Assembly (NCBI GenBank): GCA_902613545.1
Contig: CACMHW010000001.1
Location: 154,501-218,500, forward strand
DNA length: 64,000 bases
From: an uncultured Pelagibacteraceae bacterium
GTDB lineage: Bacteria; Pseudomonadota; Alphaproteobacteria; Pelagibacterales; Pelagibacteraceae
Direction: 5' to 3'
Numbering within the stretch: position 1 is the first letter of the stretch; each line of letters starts with the position of its first letter. The notes under the pieces were generated by a model that was not told the origin of the DNA, did not search any database, and saw only the letters and a program-made list of their open reading frames with translations. Positions 22,411 through 31,372 of this stretch are shown here, in pieces. A program made the position numbers and the translations under genes.

Positions 22411-24747
22411 TTATGTTGCTGGAGAAGACTTGTTTCTATAATTTAAATATCCAAAAGCTAATAAAAATAATAATGCAAAAGGATATACTATTGCTTTATT
22501 AGGTCTTTCTGGGTTTTCAATTTTAAAATTACTTATGATATCACCCATTTGAATACCAGATTTTTTGGCCTCCCCTTTCCAATTTAATTTATCAACAGTA
22601 AGTTGATCATTCTGATCTACTAGTGTCACTCCGTATTCTTCAAGATTGTAATCATTTTCAAACTTCCCTTTATCAATAACAAACAATTTATATCTTTCAC
22701 CGTATTCAGTTACTCTAGTTACTTTTATGTGAACTTCTTTTGATGGATCAAAAGATAAATTTTGAATATTTTCTGCTGAAAGTTTTTGTTCATTAAATTT
22801 CGGATAAAATTTACCTAATACATAGTCTGGGGCTAAAAAAGATAAAGATATGATTAAGAAAGCTATAGTTTCGTACCACCTTAATTTATTTATGAACCAT
22901 TGCTGTGTGGCTGCAGTAAAAACTAAAATACCAATTAGAGAAGTTGCTATTACCAATAAAGCTTGCCAGATACTATCTACCCCTATTAATAGTAGCTCGT
23001 GATTAAACAAAAAGACTATTGGTAAAATTCCGGTTCTTAAACTATACCAAATAGCTTGAAGCCCTGTTCTTAAAGGATCGCCACCAGAAATTGCGGCTGC
23101 TGCATAAGATGCTAAACCAACAGGGGGTGTAACATCAGCCATCAATCCAAAATAAAATACGAATAAGTGAACAGCAATTAATGGAAAAATAAAGCCGGAA
23201 GCATTTCCAACATCAACTAAAACTGTAGCCATTAGTGAAGCCACTACTACATAGTTTGCAGTTGTAGGAAGACCCATACCAAGTAACAAGCAAAGTATAA
23301 TAGTTAATAATATTAAAATAATTACATTATCTCTTGCTATCGTTTCAATCACTATGATTAAATTTGTACTTAGACCTGTAGAGCCAACTGCGCCAACAAT
23401 TATACCTGCTGTAGCAATTGCAATTCCTACACCTACCATGTTAATGGCACCTTTTTGAAGACCAACTATTGTTTGATTATACCAATCAATTAAACCAGTT
23501 TTAAAATCTGGATTTTTAATTATACGGCTTACTAAATTTACTAATATTAAAGATAAAGTTGCATAAAAAATGGAGAATCCTGCTGTATATCTCATATAAA
23601 CAAGTAAAAAAATCAAAACAAAAATTGGTATTAAAAAATGTAAACCAGATAAAAAAGTTTTCTTTAAGTGAGGAACATCGGCATCATCCATTCCTTTTAA
23701 TCCTAATTTAAGGGCCTCTAAATGGGAGATGTAAAATAAAGCAATGTATGAAATGATAGCTGGTAAAAAAGCATGTTTTACAACTTCAAAATAAGTAACT
23801 CCTATAAAACTTGCCATAACAAATGCAGCTGCTCCCATTACCGGAGGCATTATTTGTCCATTAACAGATGAAGAAACTTCAATAGCTCCTGCTTTCTCCT
23901 GAGAGAAACCTGTTTTTTTCATTATTGGAATTGTAAAAGTTCCTGTTGTTACAGTATTTGCAATCGAAGATCCTGAAATCATACCAGTCATTCCTGATCC
24001 TAATATTGCAGCCTTAGCTGGGCCTCCTCTCATTTTTCCAACCATTGCAAAAGCTAAATCTAAAAAATATTTTCCACCGCCAGCGGTTTCTAATAAAGCT
24101 CCAAAGAGTACAAATAAAAATATAAAATCTACTGAAACTCCGATTGGTATTCCAAAAATTGCTTCTTGATCAAACCATTGAAATCCTACTAATCTTTTTA
24201 CAGAAAGTCCGCCGTGAGAAATAATATCAGGAGCATATTTTCCAAAATAAGAAAACAAGAGGAAACAGACTGCAATTATAACTAAAGGCAAGCCTATAGC
24301 TCGTCTAGTTGCTTCTAATAAAATTAATATACCTATAGCCCCAATTATAAGTTCAACTGGAACTTTAAAACCAAATATTTCTTTAACTAAAAGAATACCA
24401 CCTCTATTTACTAAATCGTCATAGAAAAAATAAATATATAAGCAACTTAATGCCCCGATAATACTAATGATAATATCAATTACTGAAATCTTTTTTCCTC
24501 TAACTGCTGGAAAAATTAAAAAAGCTAAAGTTAAAGCGAAACCTAAGTGAATAGCTCTTGCGGGTAAACCTTTGAACATTCCAAAGTTAAACCAAAAAGG
24601 AAATGGAGAGGCATACCAAAGTTGAAAAAATGTCCAAAGAATAGCAATTCCAAAAACTATTTTTAAATGAATGCCTGATAAATTTCGAGTTGGAGAAATA
24701 TCTTCTTGTATTTTATCTTTAATCTTACTTTGAATGTTTTGATTCAT
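22411..24747 (-). CDS. TRAP-TAXI transporter, fused 4TM/12TM permease with C-terminal DUF3394-like domain
   Basis: Secondary transporter permease that works with the periplasmic TAXI receptor encoded just upstream. The small (DctQ-like) and large (DctM-like) membrane parts are fused in a 778-residue chain. The DctM half shows GGKYFLDLAFAMVGKMRGGPAKAAILGSGM-like segments, MPPVMGAAAFVMA and LGMGLPTTANYVV. A soluble loop of about 110 residues near the C-terminus (AENIQNLSFDP to KSGIQMGDIISNFK) ends in a last membrane helix and resembles DUF3394 with a PDZ-like turn. Substrate unknown; the nearby aminotransferase hints at amino or keto acids. Confidence 0.93.
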   Translation of the reverse strand: MNQNIQSKIKDKIQEDISPTRNLSGIHLKIVFGIAILWTFFQLWYASPFPFWFNFGMFKGLPARAIHLGFALTLAFLIFPAVRGKKISVIDIIISIIGALSCLYIYFFYDDLVNRGGILLVKEIFGFKVPVELIIGAIGILILLEATRRAIGLPLVIIAVCFLLFSYFGKYAPDIISHGGLSVKRLVGFQWFDQEAIFGIPIGVSVDFIFLFVLFGALLETAGGGKYFLDLAFAMVGKMRGGPAKAAILGSGMTGMISGSSIANTVTTGTFTIPIMKKTGFSQEKAGAIEVSSSVNGQIMPPVMGAAAFVMASFIGVTYFEVVKHAFLPAIISYIALFYISHLEALKLGLKGMDDADVPHLKKTFLSGLHFLIPIFVLIFLLVYMRYTAGFSIFYATLSLILVNLVSRIIKNPDFKTGLIDWYNQTIVGLQKGAINMVGVGIAIATAGIIVGAVGSTGLSTNLIIVIETIARDNVIILILLTIILCLLLGMGLPTTANYVVVASLMATVLVDVGNASGFIFPLIAVHLFVFYFGLMADVTPPVGLASYAAAAISGGDPLRTGLQAIWYSLRTGILPIVFLFNHELLLIGVDSIWQALLVIATSLIGILVFTAATQQWFINKLRWYETIAFLIISLSFLAPDYVLGKFYPKFNEQKLSAENIQNLSFDPSKEVHIKVTRVTEYGERYKLFVIDKGKFENDYNLEEYGVTLVDQNDQLTVDKLNWKGEAKKSGIQMGDIISNFKIENPERPNKAIVYPFALLFLLAFGYLNYRNKSSPAT

Positions 24748-24769
24748 TTTAGCTAAGATACATTATTCT

Positions 24770-24804
24770 AAAAAAAAAGGCCCAAAAAATATTGGGCCTT
24801 TTTT
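24770..24804. terminator. Strong bidirectional-looking intrinsic terminator between TAXI receptor and permease genes
   Basis: GGCCCAA (24779-24785) and TTGGGCC (24792-24798) form a 7-base perfect stem with a 6-base loop. On the minus strand it is followed by a run of U (A-tract at 24770-24778). It lies between the receptor gene and the permease gene of one transporter, so partial termination would give more receptor than permease. Confidence 0.88.
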
Positions 24805-24824
24805 AATTTAACTATAAAGTTGAA

Positions 24825-25829
24825 TTACATTAATCCAGCTTCTTTGTAGTACTTAATTGCACCTGGATGTAACGGAGCTGATAATCCATCAGCTATCATG
24901 TTTTTCTTTTCCAGTGGTCCAAAAGCAGGGTGTTGAGCTCTGAAATCATCAAAGTTTTCCATTACCGCTTTTGTTACTAAGTATACAAGCTCTTCAGAAA
25001 CATTAGCACTTGTTACAACAGTAGCTTTTACACCAAATGTTGTAGCGTCTTTTTTCTGATTTGAGTAAGTTCCTTTTGGAATAACTGCTTTAGCATAATA
25101 GTCTGCTCCATCAATTAAACCTTGAACTGGTGCACCTGTTAAATTAATTGGACTAGCTTTTGCTTTACAAGTAGCTGCTTGCTCCATGGCGCCATTTGGA
25201 AATCCTACTGAATATCCAAATGCATCTATTTTACCGTCACAAAGAGCTTTTACTTGCTCAGAAGAAGTAAGTTCAGTAGTTGCTTTGAACATACTCATAT
25301 CTGCACCCATAGCTTTCATTAATTCTTCCATTGTTCCTCTTTGACCAGAACCCGGGTTACCAATGTTTACTGTTTTTCCTTTTAGGCCTTTGAAATTTTT
25401 AATTCCAGATTTTTTACTTGCCCAAATTTGGAAAGGTTCGTTATGAACAGAAAATACAGCTCTCAAATCGCTGAACTGTTTTCCTTCCCATTTGCTTGAA
25501 CCGTTGTAAGCATGATACTGCCAGTCTGACTGAGCAACACCAAATTGAAACTCACCATCTTTGATTTGTCCAATATTGTAGTTTGATCCACCTGTTGAAG
25601 GTGCAGTACATCTATAAGCTTTAGCTGTACCTTTTTTTCTACCGTGATCAGCACTTATAGCTGATTTATGAAGCATTTTACAAATTGCGTTACCTGTTTG
25701 GAAATATACTCCAGTAGGTCCGCCAGTTCCTATTGTAAAGAACTCAGCTGATTTAGCGATTGATGTAATGGGGCTTGAAAAAGCAAACATTACAAGTACC
25801 GCTGAAATCAATGACATCATTTTTTTCAT
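24825..25829 (-). CDS. TRAP transporter solute receptor, TAXI family
   Basis: Periplasmic substrate-binding protein, 334 residues with a signal peptide in roughly the first 28. The family motif FFTIGTGGPTGVYFQTGNAICK follows directly (from about 30), and later GKTVNIGNPGSGQRGTMEEL is typical of TAXI proteins. A strong ribosome-binding site AGAGGAG precedes the ATG. It is the first gene before the permease, from which it is separated by an intrinsic terminator, fitting high receptor expression. Confidence 0.94.
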   Translation of the reverse strand: MKKMMSLISAVLVMFAFSSPITSIAKSAEFFTIGTGGPTGVYFQTGNAICKMLHKSAISADHGRKKGTAKAYRCTAPSTGGSNYNIGQIKDGEFQFGVAQSDWQYHAYNGSSKWEGKQFSDLRAVFSVHNEPFQIWASKKSGIKNFKGLKGKTVNIGNPGSGQRGTMEELMKAMGADMSMFKATTELTSSEQVKALCDGKIDAFGYSVGFPNGAMEQAATCKAKASPINLTGAPVQGLIDGADYYAKAVIPKGTYSNQKKDATTFGVKATVVTSANVSEELVYLVTKAVMENFDDFRAQHPAFGPLEKKNMIADGLSAPLHPGAIKYYKEAGLM

Positions 25830-25855
25830 GTGTACTCCTCTTGTTATAATGATTA

Positions 25856-25884
25856 ATTTAACTACGTTATTGAAGAGAGGTCAA
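25856..25884 (-). promoter_or_regulatory. Candidate promoter and strong RBS for the TAXI receptor gene
   Basis: On the minus strand TTGACC (25884-25879), 17 bases, TTAAAT (25861-25856). The AGAGGAG Shine-Dalgarno sequence follows at about 25842-25836, 6 bases before the ATG. This is one of the few strong ribosome-binding sites in the window. Confidence 0.5.
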
Positions 25885-25892
25885 AGAGATTC

Positions 25893-27131
25893 TTATAAAT
25901 TTTTGGCCCAATTTGATAATCTGGAAACCCCTTCTACTACATTTGGAGCGAATTTTTTTATCATAGCATCATCTATCATACTGCAATTAGTAACATTTTT
26001 AAAAAATTCTATTCCATTAAAATCAGTATAACTTAATCTTGCAAGCATCTTTTTTGGTTTAAACCCAAAATCAGATCCTGGCAGCATAGCAACACCTGTT
26101 TCATTCAAAATTGCCTCACATAATTTTGAGGAAGTTTTATATCTTTTATTTTTAAATTCAGGCATTAAATAAAAAGCTCCTTGAGGTGGTGTTATTAAAA
26201 CCTTATTTGATTTTAAGTTATTATAGACGTAATTACCTACAGCTTTAAGTATAGCTCTAACCTTAAGTTTATATTTTTCATGGTCATAAGCATAAGCTTC
26301 TACCGATGCATATTGGGTAGGAGTATTAACTGTTGAATATGATTCGCTAGCTAAAGATTTTAAGCTTTTTAAAAACTCAGAAAGTTTTTTTGGTACTGCA
26401 AGAAATCCTAATCTCCATCCACCAGCGCCACACCATTTACTTAATCCTCCGGTAATAAAAGTTAGTTCAGGATAATATTTTGAGATTGAGTCATATTTAT
26501 TTGTAAATGTTAAATCAGTGTATATTTCATCTGACAAAATTAAAATTTTGTTTTTTTTTGCTACTTTTGCTAGCTCTTCTAGATGATCACAAACAGTACC
26601 TGAAGGATTATTTGGAGAATTAATAATTAAAATCAAATTTTTATTTTTTCCGATTGATTTAATTTTTTTTTCAAGGTCCTTACCAGTTGGAAACCAGTTA
26701 TTAGATCTTGTTGTTTCTAACCAATGAACTTTATTTGATCCTATTTCTGCTTGAGGTTCATAAGATACCCAGCCAGGAGCAGGGATAATTATTTCACCAT
26801 TAAAAGCCAAATGTATAAGCAGCATTGCTTCTTTAGAACCTGGAGTGATTAATATATTTTCTTTAGGATATTTATTCCCTGTTCTTACAAATAAATATTT
26901 TGAAATTTTTTCTCTTAGTTGTGGTAGCCCCTGAATTGGCAAGTATTCTTTTCTATGAGCATTTTTTTTTAAAGCCTCGACAATTTTATCTGGAACTGGA
27001 AATGGAGATTGCCCAAAACCAAATTGATAAACCTTTTTCCCCCTCGCAATTAACTCTTTTGACTTTTCATTTATTACAAGTGTTGAAGACTCTTTGAGTT
27101 TTAAAATTTTTTTTTTAACTTTAGAGGTCAT
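25893..27131 (-). CDS. PLP-dependent class I aminotransferase (aspartate aminotransferase-like)
   Basis: A 412-residue fold-type I aminotransferase. The PLP-binding lysine is Lys232 in TGGLSKWCGAGGWRLG, with NSPNNPSGTV (171-180) and SDEIYTDLTF (200-209) supplying the usual cofactor contacts and a C-terminal LARLSY holding the substrate Arg. Substrate preference cannot be fixed. It lies 63 bases upstream of the TRAP-TAXI receptor gene on the same strand and might process the imported compound, although the receptor gene has its own likely promoter. Confidence 0.9.
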   Translation of the reverse strand: MTSKVKKKILKLKESSTLVINEKSKELIARGKKVYQFGFGQSPFPVPDKIVEALKKNAHRKEYLPIQGLPQLREKISKYLFVRTGNKYPKENILITPGSKEAMLLIHLAFNGEIIIPAPGWVSYEPQAEIGSNKVHWLETTRSNNWFPTGKDLEKKIKSIGKNKNLILIINSPNNPSGTVCDHLEELAKVAKKNKILILSDEIYTDLTFTNKYDSISKYYPELTFITGGLSKWCGAGGWRLGFLAVPKKLSEFLKSLKSLASESYSTVNTPTQYASVEAYAYDHEKYKLKVRAILKAVGNYVYNNLKSNKVLITPPQGAFYLMPEFKNKRYKTSSKLCEAILNETGVAMLPGSDFGFKPKKMLARLSYTDFNGIEFFKNVTNCSMIDDAMIKKFAPNVVEGVSRLSNWAKNL

Positions 27132-27146
27132 TAGCGCTTAGAACTA

Positions 27147-27176
27147 GGTATACGGGGACTAACTATTAGAAGTCAA
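27147..27176 (-). promoter_or_regulatory. Candidate promoter for the aminotransferase gene
   Basis: On the minus strand TTGACT (27176-27171), 18 bases, TATACC (27152-27147), 15 bases before the start codon. Moderate match only. Confidence 0.35.
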
Positions 27177-27199
27177 ATCAATTGTTAAAATGGGAACAT

Positions 27200-27228
27200 T
27201 TGACAAATTGATTCGGTCATGTTTTAAT
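27200..27228 (+). promoter_or_regulatory. Near-consensus sigma-70 promoter for the SUV3-like helicase gene
   Basis: A perfect -35 TTGACA (27200-27205), 17-base spacer, and TTTAAT (27223-27228, five of six matches). It lies 60 bases before the ATG at 27289 and drives a likely four-gene transcript ending with carD. Confidence 0.6.
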
Positions 27229-27288
27229 CTTACTTTGTTCTCAACTTTGATCTACATATAGTGTAAATAAAAATAACTAACACAAAAA

Positions 27289-29754
27289 ATGAATACCTCT
27301 TACCAAAAAATAATAGCGCTATTGGGACCTACTAATACTGGCAAAACATACGTTGCTATAGAAAAGATGCTTGAATTCGATACAGGAATATTTGGTTTAC
27401 CTTTAAGACTTTTAGCAAGAGAAGTTTACGATAAATGTGTTCAAAAAGTTGGAGTTGAAAAAGTTGCGCTTATCACAGGTGAAGAAAAAATAATACCAAG
27501 CACTGCAAATTATTTCGTATGTACCGTTGAGTCTATGCCAAAGGATAAAAAAGTAGATTTTATTGCAATAGATGAAATACAAATGTGTGCTGATCGTGAA
27601 AGAGGACATATTTTTACTGAAAGACTTTTGGAGTCTAGAGGAAATAAGTTAACTATGTTTTTAGGCTCACAAATTATGGGAAAAATTATAAATGATTTAG
27701 TCAAAAATGTAGAGTTTGAGAAAAAAGAGAGATTTTCAAAATTAAGTTATACAGGCATAAAAAAGATCTCAAGACTAGATCGAAAAGTTGCAATAATTGC
27801 TTTTTCAATTGAAGAAGTTTACGCAATAGCAGAACTAGTTAGAAGGCAAAAAGGTGGAGCTGCTTTAATAATGGGATCATTAAGTCCAAAAACCAGAAAC
27901 TCGCAGGTGGGATTATATCAATCAGGTGACGTTGATTATTTGATAGCTACAGATGCAATTGGAATGGGATTAAATATGGATATAAATGAAATTTATTTTT
28001 CTAACCTTAAAAAATTTGATGGCAAAAAAACTAGAAGATTAAATTTAGTTGAGATGTCACAAATTGCTGGTAGAGCTGGTAGATATAAAAATGATGGTGG
28101 TTTTGGAACAACAGGAGACTGCGAAACATTAAATTCCGACGAAATTGAGAAAATTGAAAAACATCATTTGCCTGAAACCAAAACAATTTTTTGGAGAAAT
28201 TCCAAATTAGATTTTAAAAATCCTGAGCAACTTATTTCTTCTTTAGAACTTAAGCCTAATCATAAAAATCTTTTGAGAACTAATGATTCTCTTGATGAAA
28301 GCGTACTAAGATTTTTTCTAAAAAAAGGTTCAAATAATATTATTTATCACAAGAACTTAGAATTACTTTGGGAATGTTGCCAAATACCAGATTTTGAAAA
28401 GAAGGCTTATGGGCAACATATAAATGTTATTGATAAAGTTTTTCAATTTTTATCAACACGAAAAAATAGAATTCCAAGCTCGTTTATGAAAGAACAATTA
28501 AAAGGATTGGAAAAAGATCATGGAAATGTTGACTTGCTTTCTCACAGACTTTCAAATGTAAGAACTTGGTCATACGTAGCTAATAAAAAAAATTGGGTTG
28601 AAAATTCTGACTATTGGGTTCAACTAACAAAAAGTATTGAAGATAAATTATCCGATAAATTACACGAAGAACTAACTAAAAGCTTTATAGATAAAAAAAT
28701 AAGTTTGCTGTCTAGAAGCTTAAAGCAAGATCTAGTTTTAAATACGGAAATAAATGAACAAAATAAAATATTTATAGACAATCAATTAGTTGGGGAACTG
28801 AAAGGTTTAAAATTTTTAATCGAAATTACGCCAAAGACTTTGGACACCGATATAAAATCTATAAAAAAAGCTGCTAGGAAGGGTTTGGAAGAAGAATTGG
28901 TTAAGAGAGTAGATGAAATCCTAAGAACTAAAGAAATTAAGATAAACGATGAAAGTAAAATTATTTGGAAAAACCACCCCATAGCTAGATTAAAAAAAGG
29001 AAATGATTATCTTAACCCAGATATAGACATTATTGCAGATGACTCTTTAAATGAAGATTCAAAACTTAAGTTAATAAAATTTTTAAATTTTTGGTTATCA
29101 GAATATATAAACGAAATATTGGGTGACCTAATAAAACTTACAAAACACAAAATAAATAATCAATATCTTAGAGGTTTAGTATTTCAGCTTTATGAAAATA
29201 ATGGTGTAATAAAACGAAACAATGTAGACAAAATTGTTAAATTAATACCTGCAGAGGAAAGAAAGAAATTGTGGGGTATGGGAATAAAGATAGGAAGATA
29301 TCATATTTACTTACCAAAGATGCTAAAACCTAAAGCTGTTGAATTTAGAATTAGTTTATGGAAAATCTATCATAATTTATCAGCTAAAAATAAAATTCCA
29401 AAATCAGGGCTTAATTTTTTAATTGGACTTAAATTTGACAAGGATTTTCTTTTACTATGTGGATTTGAAAAGTTTAGAGAATTCTTTGTCAGAATAGACA
29501 TCTTAGAAAAATTATTTTTAAAAATAATTGATAGTACAAAAGATAAAAAATTCACTATTAATGCTGATATGATGAATTTATTAGGCTGCTCTAAAGAAAA
29601 TTTTTACAAATTAATGACGTATATGAATTATAAAAAAGATAAAGCAGTAGATACCTACATTTTTAAAGGTGATAAAAGGAAAAAAAAGAAAATAATACAG
29701 TTTGACAAAAAAGAAAATCCATTTAATAAGCTTCTTTCTTTAAATATTAAGTAA
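27289..29754 (+). CDS. SUV3-like ATP-dependent RNA helicase
   Basis: Superfamily 2 helicase of the SUV3 type, the family that in mitochondria unwinds RNA for degradation. The 821-residue protein begins with Walker A GPTNTGKT (13-20), the Walker B DEIQ (95-98, the SUV3 variant of DEAD) and QIAGRAGRY near 262-270. The first 320 residues are the helicase core; the remaining 500 are lysine-rich and hold a middle helical domain and a C-terminal part unlike typical short SUV3. Downstream genes terB-like, ferredoxin and carD follow with 0, -4 and 5 base spacing. Confidence 0.9.
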   Translation: MNTSYQKIIALLGPTNTGKTYVAIEKMLEFDTGIFGLPLRLLAREVYDKCVQKVGVEKVALITGEEKIIPSTANYFVCTVESMPKDKKVDFIAIDEIQMCADRERGHIFTERLLESRGNKLTMFLGSQIMGKIINDLVKNVEFEKKERFSKLSYTGIKKISRLDRKVAIIAFSIEEVYAIAELVRRQKGGAALIMGSLSPKTRNSQVGLYQSGDVDYLIATDAIGMGLNMDINEIYFSNLKKFDGKKTRRLNLVEMSQIAGRAGRYKNDGGFGTTGDCETLNSDEIEKIEKHHLPETKTIFWRNSKLDFKNPEQLISSLELKPNHKNLLRTNDSLDESVLRFFLKKGSNNIIYHKNLELLWECCQIPDFEKKAYGQHINVIDKVFQFLSTRKNRIPSSFMKEQLKGLEKDHGNVDLLSHRLSNVRTWSYVANKKNWVENSDYWVQLTKSIEDKLSDKLHEELTKSFIDKKISLLSRSLKQDLVLNTEINEQNKIFIDNQLVGELKGLKFLIEITPKTLDTDIKSIKKAARKGLEEELVKRVDEILRTKEIKINDESKIIWKNHPIARLKKGNDYLNPDIDIIADDSLNEDSKLKLIKFLNFWLSEYINEILGDLIKLTKHKINNQYLRGLVFQLYENNGVIKRNNVDKIVKLIPAEERKKLWGMGIKIGRYHIYLPKMLKPKAVEFRISLWKIYHNLSAKNKIPKSGLNFLIGLKFDKDFLLLCGFEKFREFFVRIDILEKLFLKIIDSTKDKKFTINADMMNLLGCSKENFYKLMTYMNYKKDKAVDTYIFKGDKRKKKKIIQFDKKENPFNKLLSLNIK

Positions 29755-30144
29755 ATGAATAAAATTAATAAAGAAAGTGTAATTGGTATCTCAGCTCTAC
29801 TCGTTCATGCAGCCAAGATAGATGAACATTATTCTGATTTGGAAAAAAATTTGATAAAAAATTTCATAAAATCATATTTAAAAGATGAAGATACTAGTCA
29901 AATCTTGTCAAAAGCTGAAGAGATAGAAAATAATTCAAATCAATTATTAAGTTTTACTAAAATAATTAAAGAAAACTCTATGGATGCAAAAAAAGAAATA
30001 CTGGAACATTTATGGAAAATAGTAATTTCTGATAAAACCATCGATCAGTTTGAATCAAATTTGTTGCGTAGGATTTGTGGCTTGATATATGTTCCTGATA
30101 AAATAAGCGCTGAAATAAAATTGAAACTATTAAATACAAAATGA
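29755..30144 (+). CDS. TerB-like helical protein
   Basis: A 129-residue, mostly helical cytoplasmic protein. The pattern [20 protein letters not shown] near the N-terminus and [23 protein letters not shown] near 85-105, with paired acidic D/E residues, is that of the TerB/DjlA N-terminal domain family, whose members are often metal-binding and unrelated to tellurite. It starts directly after the helicase stop codon and overlaps the ferredoxin gene by 4 bases. Confidence 0.8.
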   Translation: MNKINKESVIGISALLVHAAKIDEHYSDLEKNLIKNFIKSYLKDEDTSQILSKAEEIENNSNQLLSFTKIIKENSMDAKKEILEHLWKIVISDKTIDQFESNLLRRICGLIYVPDKISAEIKLKLLNTK

Positions 30145-30482
30145 CTTATATAGTAAAAGATGAATGTATAAAATGTAAGCTCACTGATTGTGTTGAAGTG
30201 TGTCCTGTAGATTGTTTTTATGAAGGTGAAAATATGCTTGTGATAAATCCAGATGAATGTATTGATTGTGGCGTCTGCGAGCCTGAGTGTCCGATTGATG
30301 CAATCGTATCAGATGACGATCCAACTTTACAAGATAAAGAAAAATGGCTTTCATTAAATGATAAATATTCGAGAGTGTGGCCAAATATATCTAAAAAAAA
30401 AGATCCTATGCCAGATCATAAAAAATTTGAGAATGAGACTGATAAATATGCTAAATATTTTTCTGAAAAACCAGGACAATAA
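30141..30482 (+). CDS. fdxA: 7Fe-type ferredoxin (3Fe-4S plus 4Fe-4S)
   Basis: Small electron carrier of 113 residues. Its cysteines at 9, 12, 17, 21, 25, 40, 43, 46 and 50 match, shifted by one, the pattern of the Azotobacter-type 7Fe ferredoxin: one 3Fe-4S and one 4Fe-4S cluster. The acidic C-terminal extension (about 57-113) is typical of FdxA. It is translated from an ATG overlapping the preceding stop and is followed 5 bases later by carD. Confidence 0.93.
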   Translation: MTYIVKDECIKCKLTDCVEVCPVDCFYEGENMLVINPDECIDCGVCEPECPIDAIVSDDDPTLQDKEKWLSLNDKYSRVWPNISKKKDPMPDHKKFENETDKYAKYFSEKPGQ

Positions 30483-30487
30483 AATAT

Positions 30488-31162
30488 ATGCCTAAAAAGA
30501 AAAAAACAAAAAAAATAAAAAAATATAAAGAACTCAAAAAAAAAAGTAAATCTAAAATTAAATCTAAATCAATTTTAAAAACTAACGAAAAAAAAGCTTC
30601 AATTTCTGGACCGGATGAAAAACCTGAAATAAAAAAAATTAAAAAACAACCTACAGAAAAAAGAGTATATAATTTGAAAGATTTTGTTGTATATCCTAAA
30701 CATGGTGTTGGCAAAATTACTGCGATCGAAAAAGCTAATATAGGTGAAATTGATATTCAATTTTATAAAATTTTAGTCGAGAAAGAGAAGTTAACTCTTA
30801 CCGTTCCAATAAATCAACAGTCTAAATTAAGACCAATAGCTACAATAAATCAGATTAATAAATGTGTAGCAATTTTAAAAACTAAACCGAAAATTAAAAG
30901 AACAATGTGGAGTAGACGTGCTCAAGAATATGATCAAAAAATAAATTCAGGAAAAATTTATGAATTAGCAGAGGTTGTAAAAGATCTTAACAAAAATACT
31001 GACATTATAGCTGATCAGTCTTATTCTGAGAGACAGTTATTTGAAAAGGCTTATGAAAGATTAAAATCTGAATTTGAAGCAGTATTGAAAGTTAGTCCTG
31101 AAGAAGTACAAAAAAAAATGGATAAAGCTTTAGGAAGAGTAAAAATTTCAGAAGACGCATAA
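30488..31162 (+). CDS. carD: CarD/CdnL-family RNA polymerase-binding regulator with Lys-rich N-terminal tail
   Basis: Binds the RNA polymerase beta subunit and promoter DNA to stabilise open complexes, especially at rRNA promoters. The family core begins near residue 62 with LKDFVVYPKHGVGKITAIE and continues with the helical DNA-contact part (MWSRRAQEYDQKINSG, AEVVKDLN). The first 57 residues are an unusually lysine-rich, low-complexity tail (starting MPKKKKTKKIKKYKELKKK), probably disordered and nucleic-acid binding. Fourth gene of the helicase transcript; ends just before a shared hairpin terminator. Confidence 0.9.
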   Translation: MPKKKKTKKIKKYKELKKKSKSKIKSKSILKTNEKKASISGPDEKPEIKKIKKQPTEKRVYNLKDFVVYPKHGVGKITAIEKANIGEIDIQFYKILVEKEKLTLTVPINQQSKLRPIATINQINKCVAILKTKPKIKRTMWSRRAQEYDQKINSGKIYELAEVVKDLNKNTDIIADQSYSERQLFEKAYERLKSEFEAVLKVSPEEVQKKMDKALGRVKISEDA

Positions 31163-31168
31163 AAAAAA

Positions 31169-31207
31169 CGCCCTCTTTACATTATAAAAATTATAAAAAG
31201 GGCGCTT
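31169..31207. terminator. Bidirectional terminator between carD and the polybasic peptide gene
   Basis: CGCCCTCTTT (about 31170-31179) pairs with AAAAAGGGCG (about 31195-31204), with one mismatch, around an A+T-rich loop. An A-run precedes it (31163-31169), which gives a U-tract for minus-strand transcripts. It serves the convergent carD and polybasic peptide genes. Confidence 0.75.
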
Positions 31208-31221
31208 AGTTAAAGAGAAAA

Positions 31222-31293
31222 CTATCTTCTTCTTCTTCTCTTTTTTGCTTTCTTTTTAGTTTTCTTTTTAGCTTTTTTTCTTCTTTTAGCCAT
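31222..31293 (-). CDS. 23-residue polybasic micro-protein
   Basis: Minus-strand ORF from ATG (31293) to TAG (31222). The protein starts MAKRRKKAKKKTKKKAKK and ends in five arginines; 18 of 23 residues are Lys or Arg. Evidence that it is real: an excellent AAGGGAG ribosome-binding site six bases upstream of the ATG, a promoter-like TTGACA further upstream, and a hairpin terminator directly downstream. It would bind nucleic acid and might act as a histone-like or ribosome-associated peptide. Short basic proteins of this kind are easily missed by gene callers. Confidence 0.72.
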   Translation of the reverse strand: MAKRRKKAKKKTKKKAKKRRRRR

Positions 31294-31344
31294 CTTTTCT
31301 CCCTTGTTAGTAAACAAATCTTAATGATTCGTTTGTTAATAATT

Positions 31345-31372
31345 ACATTAATTAATTAAAGATTCATGTCAA
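31345..31372 (-). promoter_or_regulatory. Candidate promoter for the polybasic micro-protein
   Basis: On the minus strand a perfect TTGACA (31372-31367), 16 bases, TAATGT (31350-31345), 52 bases before the start codon. The remaining 31373-31503 stretch is A+T-rich and I see nothing else in it. Confidence 0.42.

Noticed and set aside
25768-26031. 87-codon plus-strand ORF between TAXI receptor and aminotransferase
   Set aside because: It is antisense to both genes and spans the receptor promoter region.
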